Below are positions 13,797 through 27,700 of a stretch of DNA of 64,000 bases, piece after piece. The DNA is from Collybia mongolica (lineage: Eukaryota > Basidiomycota > Agaricomycetes > Agaricales > Clitocybaceae), in NCBI GenBank assembly GCA_013420905.1, contig JAAXNY010000019.1, positions 248,001-312,000 on the forward strand, read 5' to 3'. The position numbers and the translations under genes were made by a program. Each line of letters opens with the position of its first letter. Position 1 is the stretch's first letter. The notes beneath the pieces were generated by a model that saw nothing but the letters and a program-made list of their open reading frames with translations, was not told the origin of the DNA and made no database searches.

Positions 13797-15073
13797 TGCA
13801 GGCATGAGAGCCGATTGGATTTTGGTTAGGGCAGGTTGAGTGTACAGGCCATCGAGGGTAGTAGGTTATGGGTTAAACGTGGGTGTAGATCCACTTGGAC
13901 AGTATTAACGAGAGGTTACAGCAAGATGAATATAACGACGCGCCTAAAGTCCAAATGAATACATCCGATGCATTCTAGCCTTTTTTCGGTTCCAATCTCA
14001 TCGTTCGGGTTAGTATCGTTGTTCGGATTGACATCGGTGTGTGAAGATGGGGATTTTGAAGACGAGGATGCAGTTTGAGCGATTAGATGTTGAGCCAAGC
14101 GCGTGGGTCCGGCTCTGTATGAGTTTGTGTAGCTTGCAGGGAATTGTCGCGCGCTTGTTGTGGGCCGTGTGACTGATTGTATAGAAAAAGAAACAGATTT
14201 TGGATGATTTAGTTGGGGTAAGATAGGGTGAATTCTGGATTCAGGCTGTACAAACTGTGGGAAGGATAAGGGCGGGAGGTGAGGAGGGAACTCTTGGAGA
14301 TGTGAGGGAGGGCGGATTTCGGGGGCGAGGAAAGGGAACGGAGAAGAGAGAACGGAGTGTCGGAGTGGAGGGAGAGGTGAGAGGACCGGAAGAAAAAGAC
14401 GGAAGTCGAATGCTCGGATAGGAATCGGGATGTCACTGATATCAATATGTCATGAATTGAATCACAAACCATAAACTTTAACGAGCGACAAGTAAGAGGC
14501 CCGGAATGTAGGATCTAATTTGATACATTCTAAATCATAATGGGCATCGATTAGCGATCGATGCGGTTTTAAGTAATTCTCGTCGAGTCGGAGGCAGGGA
14601 AGACGAATGCATCGAAACTATAAGTAAATCCATTAGCTTTGTGTCCCTTCCTCTTGTCCACAAACCACATTTCCTCCCTTCCAGTCCCTTTCCTCTTCCT
14701 CTCGATTCCTCTCGAGTCAGTCCTGTGAACACGGAGCATTGCCACGTAACCTTGGCAGCCGGACAACACGTGACGCCCAGACCGGTCGGAAAAGTTTTTT
14801 GTTTGGGTGGACTCATGGAAATGGGGAGCGTGGGAAGAAAAGAACACCTGCCCTCAGCTGGTTGCGGTGACTGCTGCTCCCTCCTCGACCCGGACGACAT
14901 ACGGCCGTTTTGCAGCCACAACAAGCGAACGCAACGTGTGTATAGCGCATTCGTAAACTGTTGACGCCGTGCTGACCCTGTTTCTGCCTTCTGGGTTCTG
15001 GCTGCTTAGGAAGGACGCTTGCGTGTCGTGTACCGTGTGGCGTATTGTATTACAGATATCTGACAGTACCGAA

Positions 15074-17124
15074 ATGGGGATCTTACATGCCAATGTACCG
15101 AGTAGCTCCCCTTCCCCACTCAGACGCAGTGCGCGCAGGGTCTCGGATGCACCACGACCGCCCACACCGTCCTCTGCTCACAAATCCAAGTCTACGATCA
15201 CCACCACTACCAACAATAGCTCCGCCGGGACCGGTACGAGCAAACAGAGCCCCCTCGCACTCCCCAACGCAGCGAGGACCAAAAAATCAGGACCACCAAC
15301 CAAGGACAATCCCCGTAAGCGGGAACCACCACCAAGCTCGCCCCGTGCGGCGAGAGCGGAGAAACGCAGGCGAGTGGACCCTACAGGTGTACAGGCTTCG
15401 TCCCAGTCCCCACCGACGCCGGTGCATACACATACACTGAGAAAGCGCAAGATGAGTACGGCCGTTCCAGCCGCGGATCCACTGCCCAGCCCAACGGCCA
15501 GCAGCAGCAAGCGGAGAAAAGAGAATACTTACAAGAGCCCCGGGCGTACGGGAGGCGAAGAGAAAGAGGGTAAAGATGTGCGTTGCTAGCTTATTTTTTC
15601 TTGCTCGCTGATGCGCATGTTAACAATGAGTCGGTACAGACCCGGGCTGGGATTCGTGTGTTGGGGTGCGAGAACCCACCCGTGCTCGGTGCGAAAGACC
15701 AGCAGGTGCAGGGGCAAGATAGCGGGCGACGCAGGTCGCTCCGGCTGAGCTTCCCCTTCACGTCAACCGCGGGCCAAGCGCTCAATCACTCGTCCTGCAA
15801 ATCCGGGCCATCCAACCCAACCCCACCCCCCACCTCTCCCTTAACGCGCATCTCCCCATCTCCCTCCGACCTACAACCGCAACCTCCCCAGCCCCGCAAA
15901 CGCGGACGGCCACCGAAACGATTGGCAGGCCCTCCACCGAGCCGAACGCTGGTGACTTCGCCTCCACGTCCCCCCGCGCCCGCTCTTCCCCCCGTTTCTG
16001 GTACCGGAGTCGCTACTACATCCCCACACAATTCACCCACCTCGCCGACGTCGTCACTCCCACCTTCCTTCCTGCTCCCGCACCAGAACCAGATACACGC
16101 TCCGACGCCGAACAAGCCGTCCCCCTTTGCGGAACCGCGGCCACTTAGACGGTCTACGAGGCTGTCGCTGTCGATATCCTCAGAACCGGCGCATATATCG
16201 ACTGGGAATGAGGTGAAACGTCCGCCGACTCCGAGGCCGCCGTTTGAGGCTGCGGGTATTGGTGCGAGTGCGAGTAAGGGGCGGATGATTGTGCGAGAGG
16301 AAGGGACAAGTATGGCTACTCCCACCGTGTCAATGGGAGGGAAGAAGACGGGCAGCCCACTGGGGTTGGAGGTTGTGGCTGGGGATGAACGAGTGTCGAT
16401 ATCGACACCGATGCCAACGCCAACCGCTGTGTTTGATTGGCTGGTAACGCCGGTGACGCGGGCGCTGACGCCCATCACGATCCCGGCTGGCCCTAGTCCT
16501 GCAGTATTGGGTGGGGATGGGTGTCCGGAGTGTGAGGCTCCTGCTCCGACATCCGAGGCCAAATCGACAGCGAAGCCGAAGTGCGAGCCCGAGTTAGAGT
16601 TCGAGTCATGGTCAAGCGTCGAGCCTGGGATACCGACTTCTTCGGGGTTGGTGGGGCCTGCGGTGCCGCCTTTGACGAGTATGGGGACTGGACTCACTCC
16701 GGGGGAGATGGAGCCGGTGTCGCTGCTTACGCCGACACCACCACCACCGACACTGTTAACAGAACCATTGAGTGCAATGATGAAAACAGAGGCAGAGGAG
16801 ACGCCGGGGACACCGCACCTCCCGGCGGCGGCGCTCCCCCTACCCGTTCCAGGGCGGGGGCAGGTGCCGAATCTGCAAATAGAAATACCGGAGGCGGGGG
16901 TAGGCGACTATGCGATGGAGGTGTCGATGCAGATGGGTTACGAGGGGCGGGAGGAGGGCCAACAAGGGATGGACGAGGGTCAGAATCAGGGCCAGGAGCA
17001 GCATCAGAGTCAGCATATGGCTGGAGGGCAGGGGCAGGTGGCGTGGTGGGAGGAACCGCTGCATATCGAGAAGGAGTGGACGCTTTGGGAAGTTGCGTGC
17101 CGGATGCGCGTTTGGGAAATGTGA
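15074..17124 (+). pseudogene. Truncated AT-hook nuclear protein gene, copy 2 (exons 1-2 only)
   Basis: Same as copy 1, shifted by 9,686 bp: exon 1 15074-15577, intron 15578-15639, exon 2 15640-17120, unspliced stop at 17122-17124. The break with the intact gene falls at 17155, at the same intron base as in copy 1. The two truncated copies therefore arose as one event followed by duplication, not by separate breaks. Confidence 0.8.
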
Positions 17125-18935
17125 GTGTTCTCCCCCATTATATTTCGTCTTGAGTATGAGAGTGAGTTGAGTGACGTGAATGTGACGAGGATGACTCGTC
17201 TGAGGTAGAGCTTTTGTTGGCGGGGTGTGTCCCGCTGCTCTACGATGTGTATGTACGATACCCGGTATACATGGCTTTGCAACCAAACAACCACAAAAGC
17301 TAGAGCGAATGAGAGAGCAGAAACGTAAGCAAAAGTCAAGAATTCACTCTGTCCGAAACGCCACGACGAGACTACTACCCTAATCGGTGCCTGAACTCGC
17401 ATGCCAGACCATACCGAATCTCGACACTTCGAGAATCTGCAAAAACAGCACCAGCAGTAGCGTCGAAACAAGAGACTATCTATGAAAACAGAACAGGTTA
17501 GTGCACTCAATAGCACGAAAAAAGCGCAATCTACTCACAGTGCCTCACATTGTTCCATTGCCCTTTTCCGACATCGAGTAACTAAAAAAACAGAACATGT
17601 CAGCCTACTCAATGCCATGAAAAATGTCAATTTACTCACAGTTCAGTCCCCGTGTATCCGCATGACCATCTGTTGGTTTTATCAAGAATTGTCAAAAAAA
17701 GAATGGGTTGGCACAAGAAATGGCAGATTACTCAAACACTACTCAGTACTCAGCGTGTAACGACAATTTCCAAGTTTTGACCTCGAAATCATGCCTAAGC
17801 CGTTGTTCTGATAGATTTGGTGACATTTGTAAGTAGATGCTGTTCTCCATCTGACGGCCCAGAATGCAAATAGCAACGTGGAAGGTCAGAATCCATATCT
17901 GAATGCTATAGGTTGGGGGTAGTGTGTTGTGTAGAAGTCTGTGATGGCTATAAAGCGATGAAAGTATGTCGCCTCGGGACTAAGGTAACTGTGGGATGAA
18001 AGTATGTTGTCCTCGAGTAGTGCGCACTGTTGTATGTTTCTCGTCCAGTCTTCCAGCATTATGGTCTGAGTAATTGGTCCATGTCATATTCCATGTTTGG
18101 GTACATGACTGTTGAGGTGCAGTATTCCATCTGTGAGGGCAAATGGCGGATGACAATATATCATGTCGAAGCATGCCCAAGTCTGAAGTCAGCCAAGCAG
18201 CAAGAACGAAAAATTTACTAACACACCTTATTCTCTCCAAGAATCCGTACCCCCCACACCTCCCACCCACACCCATCACTACATCCCAAGGCCTTTTGGC
18301 GGATGCAATTATGTCGTGTTGGACTACTTGGTGATATATTGATGCATGCTGGCCAGTAAACCTACACACAATACAAGTCAGCTATCGTAACCAGCATTGT
18401 TGAACAAAATCTCTCACTTTCAATGTATAATACCCTGTCACCCAATCTAAAACTGTCATGGATGTCGAAACCATAGATCAGCTTTGTCTCACACACGAAC
18501 CAAATAGTGCTTACCAAACGCTGACTTCTTCACAACTCCCATTAACGTTCCATCATGGAGAATATAGTTGGTGAATCCATGGCCGTGATAAATCCAGGTG
18601 TGATTGTAGCATATCAGCCAAGCATAAGCTCTGCATAGGAATGGGGTATTTTGTTCTGCACCCTCGCCACAATTTCCACCTTTTTAACTCTTTGGCAGGC
18701 TTTGTTCATCCCTGTCAAAGTCCCTGAACTAACATCAATTGATTTTCTACGTAACACACTTTGCATATGTCCGTCTTACTATCTCGCTTCTGAATATTCT
18801 AATTACAGCCTGATCATCAATTTTTATGACAGCATCCCACCCTCTACACTGGTGGAGCCATCACCTTATTCAACGGGTCAACCAAATTTCCCCTCCACCC
18901 TACCTCAACTCATAACCTGGCTCAGAGTAGGGCCG

Positions 18936-19286
18936 AGGATTGGACACATCCAGCAGACCCCCATTCTCCGGAAGTCCAAATATCATTTTTTGTTCAGCGT
19001 GGCGCACCATGATTCAGTACGGAGGCATTGTCTATCCACTTCCTGTCTTCACCCTGACAGAACAATGCTATGCTGGTGCAGGCTTGGGATGTCCAACCGT
19101 TTTGTTACAAACCCCCGATCCCCGGAAGTTGAAATATCGAATTTCATTCCTGCAGGTACAGGGGTGTTATCTCTCCACTTCCCACTAATTCTCTGACCGA
19201 ACAATCCCAGTGCAGGCTTGGAATATCCGAGCATTTTGCTGCGACAAACCCTTGTTTCCCGGAAATTAAAATATCACCTCTAGTAC
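18936..19286 (-). repeat. Inverted patch of the satellite at the end of unit 2
   Basis: Identical to the patch at 9250-9600. It faces the forward array that starts at 19373 and so makes the same divergent satellite junction. Confidence 0.75.
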
Positions 19287-19372
19287 CTAATTATGCTTGC
19301 CACAGTTGTATTTTTACCACATTGCAATTTTTACCGCATCGTGGATCTCTTGTAATCCAAATTTACGTTGAA

Positions 19373-22300
19373 ACCTTGTCAGTGTGGATATCAGAATTGG
19401 TAGGTACATACTGAAGCGCCGGAAGTCGAAATCTTAAGTTTTGTCTTTTGCACATCTTGGAAAATATCTCGTTCGTATTGACCGCGCCAGTTACATTTTT
19501 AAATGGAATGGCTTCAAAGGCAGATCTGGAATGTGCTCGGATTTTGCTTTTTGCCCCGTTTGCAGGGTAACAAATTTTCAGAACATGCTCTCGCACACAT
19601 CATGTCCCAATGGTTGTGTGTGTCTGTTACGAAATTGTATTACCTTGTAACCAGTTCGGAGCCGTTCTAGAGTCCAGACCCAACATACCGAAGGTAACAC
19701 ATATGTACTAGGTTGTCAGCAAGTCATGCGCATATTCAGAATCTGGTCTGTAACGGAATACTCACAACAATCAAGGTATTAGGTCATAACCCTGCCTCGG
19801 AGTCGATTATCAAGACCGTGAGCCGGAATGCCAAAAAAACTACACACGTACCAAACTGTTCATCCAGGAACACCGCTTGGAAAGTGCACGGAAACAAAAT
19901 TCAAAATTTCGAGTCCTAGAGATCAGCGGTCTATTGCAAATCCCATTCCTCTTCGAATCCTGTCTGCAGCCATTTATTGATAATGTATATGTCTCCAGAA
20001 AACCAATGCCTGGTGCCAACGAACGTAGGAACACAAACCTCTAAATATCGACTTCCAGAGATTGCGGTTTGCAATGAAATCTTTACATAGCTTTATGGGC
20101 CCTAGTTCGGGGCCAGATGTTAGAAAAAGCGAACTGGGAGGCGAACAAGAGTAGATACATGCCGATCAATCAAGGTATGATGCTTGAAAATACGCCGAAA
20201 CGAAGTTCAGTTGGCTTTTTCGCCTTCCGGCCACCGAGGGTCTGCAACAGAATCTTGTCAATTCAACCTAGAATGTGTATGTCAAGAATTCGATACAAAC
20301 TAGAATACAATGGCTACAAGGCTACAAAAGATAAATGACCATGCAGCACTTACGGGGTTTGCAAAAACGAGTATGATATTTTGACTTCCGGAGATTTAAG
20401 TTCACAATGACATCTTCGTGTTACGGACCCTAGTTCGGAGCCGGGTGGTAAGGTACCAACCTGGGCAACAAACGAGAGTACACACGTACCGAATAATCAA
20501 GGAACGGCGCTTGGATTACAACCGCCGAAACGAACATTGGTCGATTTTTGACTTCTGGCCGTCGGGATGTTCATATTATGTATGTTGAGAACTCGATACA
20601 ATGCAGAATACAACACCTACGCAAGATAATGGACATGCAGCACCTACAAGTGCTTGGAACTCGATGTTTTCGACTTTCAGAGATTGGGGTCTTGCAACGG
20701 AATCTTGGTCTTTGACTTCCGGAGATTTAAGTTCACAATGACATCTTCGCGTTACAGACCCTAGTTCGGAGCCGGGTGTTAAGGTACCAACCTAGGCGAC
20801 AAACGAGAGTACACATGTACCGAATAATCAAAGAACGGTGCTTGGAATACAACCGCCGAAATGAACATTGGTCGATTTTTGACTTCTGGCCATCGGGATG
20901 TTCATTATGTATGTTGAGAACTCGATACAATGCAGAATACAACACCTACGCAAGATAATGGACATGCAGCACCTACGAGTGCTTGCGAAAAGAACGAAAC
21001 TCGATGTTTTCGACTTTCGGAGATCGGGGTCTTGCAACGGAATCTTGGCCTTTGACTTCCGGAGATTGTGGGTTCACAATGACGTTACAGACCCTGCTTC
21101 GGAGCCGGGTGTTAAACTAAGCAACCTGGGCGACGACCGAGAGTACACACATACAGAATAATCAAGGAACGGCGCTTGGAATACAGCCGCCGAAACTAAC
21201 TTTGGTCGGCTTTTGACTTCTGGCCGTCGAGCTTTTGTACCAGAATGTTAATCATATCCTTCAGCCTGAATCACGTATGTTGAGGACTCTATACAACGTA
21301 GAACACAACAACTACGCAACGCTTACGAACCTGAAACTCGACTTCCGGAAATCGGGGTCTTGCAACGGAATCTCGGTCTTTACGGACCCTATGTAGTCCG
21401 AGGCCATTTAGTAGAAAAGCCGCTTGGAAGGCGAAAGAACGAGAATACGTACCTAATAACCAAGGAACGGTGCCTTGGAGCACACGCGCAAATGCCATTC
21501 CATCAAAGTAACTTGTGTCATAAAAGGATCAGAGTTGTTGTATTTGCACTATGCACCAATGGATCTACGGGCAGCGCGTATGAAGCGTACAGGACCGAAA
21601 ATTCATGGTAATTCAATGTGCATGTTTCATTATTTCGGAGTTGTCTCAGGCTGCGCTTGGTCAGGAAAGCGGGGGGAAAGAATACGTATATACCAAATCA
21701 CCCAGGAAAATCGCTTGCAAGGCGTGCCGGGACAAAAGTCGATATGCCGACTTCCGCAGACCAGGGGTTGAAATCTAGCCCTGCACCCCAAATTGATCGT
21801 TGGGAATGAGAAACTCAGAAGGCCAATTGTCAATGAATAGTCTCCGTGAGGCGCTTGCAACCCGCCCAGAAAACGAAGCGAGATATTTCGGGGTTTGCAA
21901 ACACAGCGAAACCCTGTGGGTGCACCATTTTGTCAGACGGAGACAGATAACGTCTGCTTACCGAGCATTTACCCGTACGGTTACCGGCAGGAACGTAATG
22001 CAATATAATGACTTCCGGGGAACGGTGGTTTGCACTCATAATCGTGAGGCAACGCTCGGACATTCCCCTCCGGCACTGGGGTCGTTTCTTCAGAACATAA
22101 GCGGGAAGTGAAGAGATAACGCCTACGTACCAGCTATTATTCTCCTCGGCCGGGCATTTGCAGGAACGAAATTCGATATACCGACTTCCGCAGATCAGGG
22201 GTTCTGCGCCCGAATTGATTGTTGGGAATGAGGTATTCAGAAGGCCAATTGTCAATGAATACCATGTACATAGTCTCCGTGTCCCGCCCGGAAAAGAAGC

Positions 22301-23482
22301 GAGATATTTCGGCTTCCCGGAATTGGGGGGTTTGCAAATGCAGCGAAACCCTGTGGCTGCACCATTTCGTCAGAGGGGGGCAGATAACGTCTGCGTACTG
22401 ATTATACCTCCGCCCGGTGCCTGCAGGGACGTAATGCAATATAATGACTTCCGGGGAACGGGGGTTCGCGCTCATAATCGTGAGGCAACGCTTGGACCTT
22501 CCCCGCCGGCACTGGGGTCGTTTCGTCAGAACGTAAGCGGGGAGTGAAAAGATAACGCCTACGTACCAGTTATTCCACCCGGCCGGCATTTGCAGGAACA
22601 GAATTCGATATTTTGACTTTCGGCGGGCAGGGGTTTGTAATTGCAACGGACTTCTCGGACGTTCCACGCCTGCACTAACATCGTTTCGTCGGAGTGCAAG
22701 CGAGAAGCAGAGATAACGCCCACGCAGTACGTACCGAGTATTCCTCCACCCGACGCTTGTAGCAACGGAAATTCGATATTTGGACTTTTTCCGGGAAACG
22801 GGAGTCTAGTCCAACTCTCCGCCCTACGTCAGAGCTGTTTGTTATGCGGGAGCTGTCAGGGATGTGGGTGTACGTTATGTGCCGAATAGCCCAGGCACGG
22901 CGGTTGGGTGCGCGGAGATGAAGGGGGTTCGGAGCGGAGTGTTTGGTGTTTCTTTGGATTTGTAGCCACCGCCGGAGTGGTTGTGAAGTGGCGCTCTAGG
23001 CGGAGGGTGTGTACCGAGGTAACAGGTGGTGAGGTTCGGTGGGTGGGGTAAAGTTTGGATTTGAGATTTCGCGTTCCGGCAACCGGGGTCGTGAGTGTGT
23101 TTCAGCGCGTTGGGTAGAGTTGGATACGGCCTACACCGGAGCTGTCTGAAGAGAACGAATGAGTTCGGAAGCGAATAGGAAGGTGTTTACGTACCGAATA
23201 AGGTGGGAATGGGGCTTGGGGGTGATGTTTTTGCGATCCGGAGCGCGGGTCGTTTGCAGCCTAGCGGCGATTGAGTGTCGCTAGGTAGATGACGGCAGTG
23301 CGCGCGCAACGCCGGAAGGATGGAGGAGGTTGCAAGGATGCAGGGAAAATCAAACTTGAGATTTGGCGTTCCGGCGATCGGGGCTGTGGATAGGTTTGTG
23401 TGGTGTTCGTGGACATTGTTGATTGTGTTGATCGTGTTAATCGTGAGTGCTGGGAGGAAGGGTTGGGCAGACGTTGGAGAGT
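19373..23482. repeat. Degenerate satellite array in repeat unit 3
   Basis: Same array as at 1-4110, displaced by two units. In this copy it lies about 1.3 kb upstream of the start of the intact AT-hook gene, so it forms that gene's far upstream region. No gene is visible in it. Confidence 0.8.
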
Positions 23483-24326
23483 TGCAGGCATGAGAGCCGA
23501 TTGGATTTTGGTTAGGGCAGGTTGAGTGTACAGGCCATCGAGGGTAGTAGGTTATGGGTTAAACGTGGGTGTAGATCCACTTGGACAGTATTAACGAGAG
23601 GTTACAGCAAGATGAATATAACGACGCGCCTAAAGTCCAAATGAATACATCCGATGCATTCTAGCCTTTTTTCGGTTCCAATCTCATCGTTCGGGTTAGT
23701 ATCGTTGTTCGGATTGACATCGGTGTGTGAAGATGGGGATTTTGAAGACGAGGATGCAGTTTGAGCGATTAGATGTTGAGCCAAGCGCGTGGGTCCGGCT
23801 CTGTATGAGTTTGTGTAGCTTGCAGGGAATTGTCGCGCGCTTGTTGTGGGCCGTGTGACTGATTGTATAGAAAAAGAAACAGATTTTGGATGATTTAGTT
23901 GGGGTAAGATAGGGTGAATTCTGGATTCAGGCTGTACAAACTGTGGGAAGGATAAGGGCGGGAGGTGAGGAGGGAACTCTTGGAGATGTGAGGGAGGGCG
24001 GATTTCGGGGGCGAGGAAAGGGAACGGAGAAGAGAGAACGGAGTGTCGGAGTGGAGGGAGAGGTGAGAGGACCGGAAGAAAAAGACGGAAGTCGAATGCT
24101 CGGATAGGAATCGGGATGTCACTGATATCAATATGTCATGAATTGAATCACAAACCATAAACTTTAACGAGCGACAAGTAAGAGGCCCGGAATGTAGGAT
24201 CTAATTTGATACATTCTAAATCATAATGGGCATCGATTAGCGATCGATGCGGTTTTAAGTAATTCTCGTCGAGTCGGAGGCAGGGAAGACGAATGCATCG
24301 AAACTATAAGTAAATCCATTAGCTTT

Positions 24327-24480
24327 GTGTCCCTTCCTCTTGTCCACAAACCACATTTCCTCCCTTCCAGTCCCTTTCCTCTTCCTCTCGATTCCTCTCG
24401 AGTCAGTCCTGTGAACACGGAGCATTGCCACGTAACCTTGGCAGCCGGACAACACGTGACGCCCAGACCGGTCGGAAAAG
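24327..24480 (+). promoter_or_regulatory. Promoter-like CT-rich block with CACGTG, upstream of the intact AT-hook gene
   Basis: A pyrimidine-rich stretch (24327-24402, runs such as cctcttcctctcg) is followed by a CACGTG E-box palindrome at 24453-24458. Both lie 300-430 bp before the chosen start at 24760. CT-rich blocks are common just upstream of transcription starts in filamentous fungi, and CACGTG is a common bHLH site. The same block sits before the truncated copies at 4955-5108 and 14641-14794, so those could still be transcribed. Function is inferred from position only. Confidence 0.4.
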
Positions 24481-24759
24481 TTTTTTGTTTGGGTGGACTC
24501 ATGGAAATGGGGAGCGTGGGAAGAAAAGAACACCTGCCCTCAGCTGGTTGCGGTGACTGCTGCTCCCTCCTCGACCCGGACGACATACGGCCGTTTTGCA
24601 GCCACAACAAGCGAACGCAACGTGTGTATAGCGCATTCGTAAACTGTTGACGCCGTGCTGACCCTGTTTCTGCCTTCTGGGTTCTGGCTGCTTAGGAAGG
24701 ACGCTTGCGTGTCGTGTACCGTGTGGCGTATTGTATTACAGATATCTGACAGTACCGAA

Positions 24760-27700
24760 ATGGGGATCTTACATGCCAATGTACCGAGTAGCTCCCCTTC
24801 CCCACTCAGACGCAGTGCGCGCAGGGTCTCGGATGCACCACGACCGCCCACACCGTCCTCTGCTCACAAATCCAAGTCTACGATCACCACCACTACCAAC
24901 AATAGCTCCGCCGGGACCGGTACGAGCAAACAGAGCCCCCTCGCACTCCCCAACGCAGCGAGGACCAAAAAATCAGGACCACCAACCAAGGACAATCCCC
25001 GTAAGCGGGAACCACCACCAAGCTCGCCCCGTGCGGCGAGAGCGGAGAAACGCAGGCGAGTGGACCCTACAGGTGTACAGGCTTCGTCCCAGTCCCCACC
25101 GACGCCGGTGCATACACATACACTGAGAAAGCGCAAGATGAGTACGGCCGTTCCAGCCGCGGATCCACTGCCCAGCCCAACGGCCAGCAGCAGCAAGCGG
25201 AGAAAAGAGAATACTTACAAGAGCCCCGGGCGTACGGGAGGCGAAGAGAAAGAGGGTAAAGATGTGCGTTGCTAGCTTATTTTTTCTTGCTCGCTGATGC
25301 GCATGTTAACAATGAGTCGGTACAGACCCGGGCTGGGATTCGTGTGTTGGGGTGCGAGAACCCACCCGTGCTCGGTGCGAAAGACCAGCAGGTGCAGGGG
25401 CAAGATAGCGGGCGACGCAGGTCGCTCCGGCTGAGCTTCCCCTTCACGTCAACCGCGGGCCAAGCGCTCAATCACTCGTCCTGCAAATCCGGGCCATCCA
25501 ACCCAACCCCACCCCCCACCTCTCCCTTAACGCGCATCTCCCCATCTCCCTCCGACCTACAACCGCAACCTCCCCAGCCCCGCAAACGCGGACGGCCACC
25601 GAAACGATTGGCAGGCCCTCCACCGAGCCGAACGCTGGTGACTTCGCCTCCACGTCCCCCCGCGCCCGCTCTTCCCCCCGTTTCTGGTACCGGAGTCGCT
25701 ACTACATCCCCACACAATTCACCCACCTCGCCGACGTCGTCACTCCCACCTTCCTTCCTGCTCCCGCACCAGAACCAGATACACGCTCCGACGCCGAACA
25801 AGCCGTCCCCCTTTGCGGAACCGCGGCCACTTAGACGGTCTACGAGGCTGTCGCTGTCGATATCCTCAGAACCGGCGCATATATCGACTGGGAATGAGGT
25901 GAAACGTCCGCCGACTCCGAGGCCGCCGTTTGAGGCTGCGGGTATTGGTGCGAGTGCGAGTAAGGGGCGGATGATTGTGCGAGAGGAAGGGACAAGTATG
26001 GCTACTCCCACCGTGTCAATGGGAGGGAAGAAGACGGGCAGCCCACTGGGGTTGGAGGTTGTGGCTGGGGATGAACGAGTGTCGATATCGACACCGATGC
26101 CAACGCCAACCGCTGTGTTTGATTGGCTGGTAACGCCGGTGACGCGGGCGCTGACGCCCATCACGATCCCGGCTGGCCCTAGTCCTGCAGTATTGGGTGG
26201 GGATGGGTGTCCGGAGTGTGAGGCTCCTGCTCCGACATCCGAGGCCAAATCGACAGCGAAGCCGAAGTGCGAGCCCGAGTTAGAGTTCGAGTCATGGTCA
26301 AGCGTCGAGCCTGGGATACCGACTTCTTCGGGGTTGGTGGGGCCTGCGGTGCCGCCTTTGACGAGTATGGGGACTGGACTCACTCCGGGGGAGATGGAGC
26401 CGGTGTCGCTGCTTACGCCGACACCACCACCACCGACACTGTTAACAGAACCATTGAGTGCAATGATGAAAACAGAGGCAGAGGAGACGCCGGGGACACC
26501 GCACCTCCCGGCGGCGGCGCTCCCCCTACCCGTTCCAGGGCGGGGGCAGGTGCCGAATCTGCAAATAGAAATACCGGAGGCGGGGGTAGGCGACTATGCG
26601 ATGGAGGTGTCGATGCAGATGGGTTACGAGGGGCGGGAGGAGGGCCAACAAGGGATGGACGAGGGTCAGAATCAGGGCCAGGAGCAGCATCAGAGTCAGC
26701 ATATGGCTGGAGGGCAGGGGCAGGTGGCGTGGTGGGAGGAACCGCTGCATATTGAGAAGGAGTGGACGCTTTGGGAAGTTGCGTGCCGGATGCGCGTTTG
26801 GGAAATGTGAGTGTTCTCCCCCATTATATTTCGTCTTGAGATTCGGGTTATTGATTATGTTTGTTTCGCGCATACAGCCAGAAACGCTATACACCCCGCA
26901 CGATCCGGAGCGTCGTCGCGCAGGAGGCGAATGACTTCTACTCGACGCATGGGTGGCGCGCGCCGCCGCATGCGCATGTACACGGGCACGGGCGCGGACA
27001 TGGCGACTCGCCTGGTGGGGAGGGCCACAGCGGGGATGAGGAAGATTGGAGCGAGTATGAAAGTGAATTGAGTGACGAGGACGACGAAGACGACGAGGAA
27101 GAGGATACCGGAATTGGTGGGAGCAGGGATGAGTGGGGAGATGACCCGGACGCGGAGGGCGAGCCTGACCCGGAGGTGTTCCCGCCGTTTGACGAAGACG
27201 ACCCGTCCTTCAATGCGGAGCTGTCGTCCCCGACAAGGGCGTTTGGGGCGGAGGATGCCGGAGCCGGTGTAGGGGTTGGGACGGGGATGATGTCGGCGTT
27301 TTATGTGCCACCGTCGCCTGTGCTGGATGGGATGGACAGCGGGCTGGCGGAGCGGCTGGCTGACCCGGAGTATGGGAAGGACCTCGCGCTCGCCGTGCGG
27401 AGTCCCGAGACACCGGGTCCCGTGTATGGAGGCGGCCAGGTGCAGGTGCAGGAACCGCTGTTGCCGCTACCCCCGCCACGCCTGGGGAGCATCCGGGTGC
27501 ATGCGCTAAGGCAGATGGAGATTGGCCTGGCGCCGTTCGTGGGGCGCGGGACGCCGGTGGACCGTGGGCGGGCGGCGGAGTGGGCGACGGGGCGGGCCAG
27601 GGGTGTGCAAAGGGGAGAGGAGGCGAGGGGGAGGAGTAGGGAGAGGAATGGGTGGGGCGGGGAGAGGTGGACGGGAATGGGCGGCGGGGTAGGGATGGAG

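Larger units (their letters stand above)
9687..19372. repeat. Tandem repeat unit, copy 2 (9,686 bp)
   Basis: Second full unit, head to tail with copy 1 with no intervening sequence. Its content is the same as copy 1, shifted by 9,686 bp: satellite 9687-13796, truncated gene 15074-17120, gene-poor segment 17155-18936, inverted satellite patch 18936-19286. I saw no difference from copy 1. Perfect identity over almost 10 kb means either very recent amplification or homogenisation, or an assembly duplication. Confidence 0.97.
19373..26840. repeat. Tandem repeat unit, copy 3 (first 7,468 bp only)
   Basis: Third unit, matching the other copies up to 26840, which corresponds to 7468 in copy 1. After that it leaves the repeat and continues into the second half of the intron and the third exon of the intact gene. 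The only base difference I found is T at 26753 where copies 1 and 2 have C (7381, 17067). It is a silent third-position change in an Ile codon, 88 bp before the divergence point. Copy 3 is therefore probably the ancestral locus, with copies 1 and 2 as truncated duplicates. Confidence 0.95.

Noticed and set aside
1..26840. CRISPR-like array or prokaryotic origin, considered because of the tandem repeats
   Set aside because: The period is far too long, there are no short spacers, and spliceosomal introns show a eukaryotic genome.
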